Origin: Clostridiaceae bacterium | GTDB taxonomy: Bacteria; Bacillota; Clostridia; Lachnospirales; Lachnospiraceae | Length of the DNA: 64,000 nucleotides | Reading direction: 5' to 3' | Assembly (NCBI GenBank): GCA_009911065.1 | Contig: QXWR01000014.1 | Location: 44,482-108,481 of the forward strand | Shown: positions 60,945 to 64,000 of the stretch, one piece after another | Layout: every line of letters starts with the position of its first letter | Numbering within the stretch: position 1 is the first letter of the stretch | Made by a program: the position numbers and the translations under genes | Notes under the pieces: generated by a model | Database searches by the model: none | What the model was told of the DNA's origin: nothing | The model's input: only the letters and a program-made list of their open reading frames with translations

Positions 60945-62816
60945 TTAATTCTGATATTCCCCGTCAATCCAGGTCCCGTATTTTTGGATGGTTCCGTCTT
61001 TATTATAGAGGGTGCCGATGCCGTTTTGCTTCCCATCCTTCCATTCTCCGTCGTAATATTCTCCGTTTACATAATAGAGGATGCCATTGCCGTTTTGGGA
61101 ATTGTCCCGATATTCTCCGAAATAGCAGCGGCCATCGTCATAAACGTAGACGCCCATTCCGTTTCGGTTGTTATCCTTCCATTCTCCGTGATACATTCCG
61201 TCTGTATAATAGCGGGTGCCGATTCCGTTTCGGTTACTATTTGAATGAGGACCTTTGTAAAAGGAACCGCCAGAGTGGTAATAAATGCCGGTAATTCGAC
61301 TGTTGTCGGCCCACTCTCCAGTGTACCAGTCTTTATATGTGTTGTTATTGCTGTAGTAATAGACTCCGTTTCCTGTACGGACTCCATCTTTAAAGCTGCC
61401 TACATAGTAGTCGCCGTTATTATAATAGGCAGTCATATTCCCATTCTTCTGGCCGTTTTTAAATTCCCCTATGTAAATTTCTCCGTTTGTACTGGTCAGG
61501 ATTCCCATTCCGGTTATAAGTCCGTTTTCCTGTATGCCAATATATTGGTTTCCTTCTTCATCGGTCCAGGTCTGAACATTGTCCTGACTTAAGATGTCGC
61601 TCTTTTCTTCATAGGTTTCAATCAGTTTGTCGTTTTCCCATACACCGCTTATGGAGCATCCGTCCCGGTAATAGAGAGTTCCGGTGGTGGTATTGCCATT
61701 CCATTCGCCTGATGTATACCAGCGGTTTGATTCATCCGTCGGAGCATACCAGAAGGTTCCGGAGCCGTTAAATATTCCGTCCTTAAAACCGCCTTCATAG
61801 CGGTTGCCATTGGAGTAGTAGAAGACTCCTTGTCCGTTCAAATTACCGTTGACAAAATCTCCGTGATACCAGTTGGATGACTCTTTGTAATAGAAGGTTC
61901 CGGTTCCGGTCCGCTCCCCTTTAGACCACTCTCCGTGATACCAGTTATCGCTGTCGTAATAGTAGATTCCTAAGCCCTGGCGTTTGCCATCCTTAAAATC
62001 ACCCAAATACGAGCCGTTTTTGTAGCGTGCATATCCATAACCGCTAATCTCATCATTGACTTTATTTCCCACAAAGGTAAAGCCTTTTTCGGAAACCCAG
62101 GTTTCGGCATCATGGATGATTTTGGTGACAAATTCGTCGTTTATCCAGATTCCGGTGACAGAACTCCCATCTGCATAGGTGTATGTACCTTTTCCGTTCT
62201 GCATTCCGTTGTGCCAGCTTCCCTCAAAGCAGGTGTCATCGGGCCAGTAGAAGGCGCCGGTTCCCTCCTTTTGGTCTGCCTTCCACTCCCCTTCGTATCG
62301 TTTGTTGTCATTGTAATACAGGATACCAGTTCCTTCCCGTTTGTCTGCCTTCCATTCCCCCACATAACGGTCTTTGGTACTATAATAAAGAGTTCCATTG
62401 CCATCGCGCATTCCGTCTACGATTTCTCCTACATACCGATCCCCATTTTCGTAAGTGATTGTATCGGTATACCGTTCACCTGGACGGGGCGTCTTTGTTT
62501 CCGGCTCGGTTTCAGATGAGGATTCTGTGGTTGGTATGGTTGGAGTCGGCGGTTCTGGCTTATCATTTTTTGGAATTATGATTAATAGAACAACAAATGT
62601 GACCAAAAATATGATGATCATACGCCCAATGTTTTGAAAAAATACTTGATTGGCATATTCGGTGAAGGAACGCCGGGGGTTTTGCATGTCGCTTCCCTCC
62701 TCCGGAGTCTGTCGTTTCTTTTTCCGTTCGGTTAAAAAATCTTGGATTAAACATTGACAGATTGTGGTGATCAGGGCCAGTAAAACTTGCCAAATATAAT
62801 CCATAATATTTCCCAT
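60945..62816 (-). CDS. Membrane-anchored MORN-repeat protein
   Basis: 623 residues. A hydrophobic N-terminal segment (7-25), a basic stretch (RKKKRQ), one transmembrane helix (~64-81) and a Pro/Thr/Glu linker (84-112) precede about 20 MORN repeats at ~118-623 with units such as YVGEWKADKREGTGILYY and YHGEWSKGERTGTGTFYY. The hairpins should form an elongated outer-face or cytosolic scaffold; topology is not certain. Bacterial MORN proteins are poorly understood; binding of lipids or proteins is inferred from eukaryotic relatives. ATG 62816 follows GAGGAGGG; the 28-residue extension was rejected. Confidence 0.85.
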   Translation of the reverse strand: MGNIMDYIWQVLLALITTICQCLIQDFLTERKKKRQTPEEGSDMQNPRRSFTEYANQVFFQNIGRMIIIFLVTFVVLLIIIPKNDKPEPPTPTIPTTESSSETEPETKTPRPGERYTDTITYENGDRYVGEIVDGMRDGNGTLYYSTKDRYVGEWKADKREGTGILYYNDNKRYEGEWKADQKEGTGAFYWPDDTCFEGSWHNGMQNGKGTYTYADGSSVTGIWINDEFVTKIIHDAETWVSEKGFTFVGNKVNDEISGYGYARYKNGSYLGDFKDGKRQGLGIYYYDSDNWYHGEWSKGERTGTGTFYYKESSNWYHGDFVNGNLNGQGVFYYSNGNRYEGGFKDGIFNGSGTFWYAPTDESNRWYTSGEWNGNTTTGTLYYRDGCSISGVWENDKLIETYEEKSDILSQDNVQTWTDEEGNQYIGIQENGLITGMGILTSTNGEIYIGEFKNGQKNGNMTAYYNNGDYYVGSFKDGVRTGNGVYYYSNNNTYKDWYTGEWADNSRITGIYYHSGGSFYKGPHSNSNRNGIGTRYYTDGMYHGEWKDNNRNGMGVYVYDDGRCYFGEYRDNSQNGNGILYYVNGEYYDGEWKDGKQNGIGTLYNKDGTIQKYGTWIDGEYQN

Positions 62817-62893
62817 AATATACCCTCCTCTTGCTTTTGTTCGATTATACACCAAAATTTGACAAAAGAAAAGCAGGAGAGATGAAATGTTTG

Positions 62894-62922
62894 TTGCCAT
62901 GGCGGCATATGCAGGTTATAAT
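62894..62922 (+). promoter_or_regulatory. Promoter of recQ
   Basis: TTGCCA (62894-62899), 17-base spacer, TATAAT (62917-62922), 66 bases upstream of the recQ start. Confidence 0.65.
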
Positions 62923-62987
62923 TATCATATTAGAATGGGATGGAATGGTGTGGGACCCGATAGAAAGGAAGGAATCAAATACTTAAC

Positions 62988-63908
62988 ATGGATAAATATG
63001 AAGCTTTAAAAAAATATTTCGGCTATGACAGCTTTCGGGAATCACAAGAGACGCTGATTGACAGCATTCTTGCCGGAAGGGACACCCTTGGCATCATGCC
63101 AACTGGGGCGGGGAAGTCTTTATGTTATCAGATACCAGCTCTATTGATGGATGGAATTACGCTGGTAATTTCTCCATTAATTTCCTTAATGAAAGATCAG
63201 GTAGGGAGTTTAAATCAGGCTGGAATCCATGCGGCATTTTTAAATAGTTCATTGACCATAACTCAATATTATAAGGCTCTTGGCTTTGCAAAGCAAGGAC
63301 GTTATCCGATTATTTATGTAGCGCCGGAAAGATTGGTGACAGATGAATTTTTGGATTTTGCTTTGAATAGTAAGATTGTGATGGTAGCAGTCGATGAGGC
63401 TCATTGCGTATCCCAATGGGGACAAGATTTCAGACCAAGTTACTTAAAGATCGTTGAGTTTATTAAGAGACTGCCAAAGCGTCCTATTGTCAGCGCATTT
63501 ACAGCTACAGCAACGAAAGAAGTTCGAGATGATATTATAGATATTTTAGAGCTGCAGACTCCTATGGTGATTACAACAGGATTTGACCGAAATAATTTGT
63601 ATTTTGGCGTTATGACAGTAAAAGACCGATATAGTGCAATTAGAAATTATCTGGAAATGCATAACAGCGATAGTGGTATTGTTTACTGTTTAACACGAAA
63701 GCAAGTTGAAGAAGTATGTGAGCGTTTGATAAAAGAAGGATTTTTAGCAACCAGGTATCATGCGGGACTAAGTGATGAAGAAAGAAGGAAAAATCAAGAT
63801 GATTTTATTTATGACAGGATTCCTATCATTGTAAGTACATCAGCATTTGGGATGGGATATAACAAAGACCACTATGAAAATGACGAATATTCGTATTGCC
63901 AATTTTGA
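62988..63908 (+). pseudogene. recQ: RecQ-family DNA helicase gene, ending prematurely
   Basis: 306 codons that follow RecQ faithfully up to about residue 290: FGYDSFRESQETLIDSIL, Walker A GIMPTGAGKSLCYQIPALL, LVISPLISLMKDQV, AVDEAHCVSQWGQDFRPSY (DEAH box), SAFTATAT, VYCLTRKQVEEV, YHAGLSDEER, IIVSTSAFGMG. After FGMG the expected helicase sequence (usually IDKPDVRFVIH) is replaced by YNKDHYENDEYSYCQF and a stop at 63906-63908. The rest of the helicase core, the zinc-binding domain and the HRDC domain are missing. Either a frameshift or an insertion near 63855-63870 is possible; the window ends 92 bases later. Confidence 0.7.
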
Positions 63909-63939
63909 TAAACTGGTTATAATGTATAACACCAGTTTA
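63909..63939. repeat. Inverted repeat just downstream of the recQ break
   Basis: TAAACTGG (63909-63916) and CCAGTTTA (63932-63939) with a second inner pair TTATA/TATAA. A perfect-arm hairpin of this type at a gene break could be an element terminus or an attachment-like site. The 92 bases after recQ show no other feature. Confidence 0.45.
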
Positions 63940-64000
63940 CAACTTTTGAAATTTCCTAAAACCTGATAAAATGTAGCCTTCTACGACCTTTATCAAGGCA

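Noticed and set aside
60945..62500. Regularly spaced repeats that could be mistaken for a CRISPR array
   Set aside because: The periodicity is that of MORN codons (units of about 20-25 residues), it is in frame throughout, and the repeats vary.

Overview
The window looks like chromosomal DNA of a gut-type member of the Clostridia, most likely Lachnospiraceae. The case rests on gene content: a SpoVB-type flippase, lipoproteins with Ser/Thr/Glu-rich linkers after the lipobox, a NifS/NifU/MnmA operon, bacterial serpins, AGGAGG-type ribosome binding sites and a moderate GC content. No species is claimed. Most of the window is dense chromosomal coding. Accessory-looking spots lie at about 11.7-17.3 kb (toxin-antitoxin pair, palindromic repeat, three-gene ATPase cassette), 22.4-24.4 kb (palindromic repeat, tRNA-Ser, broken DUF1016 nuclease gene), 48.6-49.4 kb (acetyltransferase gene between two repeat arms) and the right edge (truncated recQ).

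Layout. 0-3.7 kb: 3' end of a cyclopropane-fatty-acid synthase gene, an RsiV/DUF3298-like lipoprotein, a His/Asp-rich secreted protein, and an ECF sigma / RsgI-like anti-sigma pair. 3.8-11.6 kb: a minus-strand catabolic operon (2,3-diaminopropionate ammonia-lyase, YgeY-like peptidase, Na+/solute symporter, N-acyl-D-amino-acid deacylase-like amidohydrolase) with its own sigma-54 activator, a good -24/-12 promoter and four spaced TTTTGAGA-like repeats upstream. 11.7-14.3 kb: Phd/RelE-type toxin-antitoxin pair, a 157-bp palindromic repeat and a SpoVB-like flippase. 14.4-17.3 kb: a tightly coupled three-gene cassette (degenerate DUF262-like protein, OLD/DUF3696-type ATPase, unknown 284-residue protein), the best candidate for a little-described system. 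17.4-22.4 kb: DUF554 membrane protein, nifS-nifU-mnmA, SH3/amidase_3 lipoprotein. 22.4-25.2 kb: palindromic repeat, tRNA-Ser(CGA), DUF1016 remnant, histidine phosphatase.

25.4-36.1 kb: an unknown lipoprotein, then a class II aldolase, a zinc alcohol dehydrogenase, MtnA, a BMP/NupOPQ-type nucleoside ABC importer and an MTA/SAH-type deaminase. Together these could form an import-and-salvage route for 5'-deoxyadenosine or methylthioadenosine, giving DHAP and an aldehyde. 36.2-40.0 kb: HxlR regulator and two tandem lipoprotein serpins. 40.3-42.9 kb: split chromate transporter and an NSS-family transporter. 43.1-45.4 kb: fchA-folD one-carbon genes and a flavodoxin-like protein. 45.5-50.1 kb: a large hybrid histidine kinase, GNAT acetyltransferase and cytidylate-kinase-like protein. 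50.1-53.6 kb: TPR-like protein, second GNAT, LUD protein, endonuclease IV. 53.9-58.8 kb: HAD phosphatase, a polar amino acid ABC importer and an AbgB-like amidohydrolase. 59-62.8 kb: FtsH and a membrane-anchored MORN-repeat protein. 63.0 kb to the end: recQ, ending prematurely.

Promoters and terminators were read by eye from hexamers, spacing and stem-loops. Protein names come from recognised motifs, not from database searches.
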